Assembly: GCA_013288145.1 (NCBI GenBank)
Contig: JABDCJ010000060.1
Location: 1-13,774 of the forward strand
Length of the DNA stretch: 13,774 bases
Direction: 5' to 3'
From: Nitrososphaerota archaeon
Lineage (GTDB): Archaea > Thermoproteota > Nitrososphaeria > Nitrososphaerales > CADDZS01
The position numbers were made by a program, and so were the translations under genes. The notes below the pieces were generated by a model. The model was given only the letters and a program-made list of their open reading frames with translations, had not been told where the DNA came from and made no database searches. Each line of letters starts with the position of its first letter. The stretch's first letter is position 1. Shown here piece after piece: positions 13,561 through 13,774 of this stretch.

Positions 13561-13774
13561 CCAGACTGTGGAAAAGTCGGACACAAATTGGAGTTATGAA
13601 TTGATTTCCCTGTTCTTAAGGAAAAGGGACGTGTGCACTAAATTTTATAGCGATATCTTTCCCCGGCGTCGACCGGCTGCCGGAAACTTTGGAAAAGCTC
13701 AAATTAGTGTTGCTTTGGCTGGTTTCTTTCTCCGTACCAGAACAAAACATAGCTCCTGTTTGTAATCAAATGCA
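13561..13774. other. Right-edge non-coding region with a second box A-like site
   Basis: I see no convincing gene in these 214 bases. CTAAATTTTATAGC (13638-13651) is a good box A on the plus strand, and acceptable on the minus strand as GCTATAAAATTTAG. On the plus strand it would start transcription near 13672, possibly for a gene or small RNA that continues past the edge. A GC-rich stretch, CCGGCGTCGACCGGCTGCCGG broken into short self-pairing pieces, follows at 13663-13683. Confidence 0.35.

Noticed and set aside
13616..13750. Possible 44-residue minus-strand peptide with AGGAG before its ATG
   Set aside because: The spacing to the ATG is only about 3 bases, the composition is nondescript and no family is recognised. 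It is too weak to list as a gene.
13568..13765. Possible 65-residue protein at the right edge
   Set aside because: It has a GTG start without a ribosome site and no recognisable motif, and it contains the box A-like and GC-rich non-coding stretch.

Overview
The window looks like archaeal chromosome, most likely from a thaumarchaeon (Nitrososphaeria). The main evidence is the C-terminal third of the PolD large subunit (DP2) at the left edge, a polymerase of archaea outside the Crenarchaeota. Its wording around the active site (KRRDCDGD, then GGLMDAPLLIQPL and QRQAHH) resembles thaumarchaeal DP2 as I remember it. Other archaeal signs are a KaiC/RAD55-type protein, AsnC/Lrp-like and ArsR-like regulators, AT-rich box A promoters about 25 bases before short or absent leaders, and frequent TTG and GTG starts. 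No ammonia-oxidation gene is visible, so a non-nitrifying soil lineage is possible; that placement is inference.

Layout. (1) 2-1168: DP2 C-terminus, overlapping tail to tail with a leftward block (1155-3614) of ArsR-type regulator, SAM methyltransferase and APC amino-acid permease. (2) 3700-5358, rightward: a three-helix membrane protein divergent from the regulator; a membrane-anchored secreted protein with a COG4315/Lipoprotein_15 domain between Ser/Thr-rich stretches; and a four-helix membrane protein 24 bases behind it. (3) 5359-5513: a structured intergenic region with a terminator-like hairpin, a long-range 9-bp inverted repeat and a perfect 7-4-7 palindrome over the likely promoter. 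(4) 5541-9694: a tight operon for a molybdenum hydroxylase (FAD, 2Fe-2S and Mo-cofactor subunits, order M-S-L) followed by a RidA-family protein. The large subunit carries YRGAGR rather than the Cys loop of true aerobic CO dehydrogenase, so CO is unlikely to be the substrate. (5) 9698-10654, leftward: a double-module AsnC/Lrp-like regulator. (6) 10785-12109, rightward: a DUF998 membrane protein translationally coupled to a second multi-helix membrane protein. (7) 12099-13518, leftward: a KaiC/RAD55-like protein with a degenerate active site, overlapping a multi-helix membrane protein. (8) 13519-13774: promoter of the leftward pair and non-coding sequence with another box A.

The best-defined functional unit is the Mo-hydroxylase/RidA operon. 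The reading offered here is that the hydroxylase oxidises an unknown carbonyl or N-heterocyclic substrate, RidA may deal with a reactive product, and the adjacent two-module regulator may sense a small molecule and act at the palindrome before the operon. Enzyme class is read from the sequence; substrate and regulatory link are inference. The KaiC-like/membrane pair and the secreted-domain/membrane pair look like undescribed two-gene modules. The three convergent gene pairs meet within a few bases of their stops, so the genome is compact.
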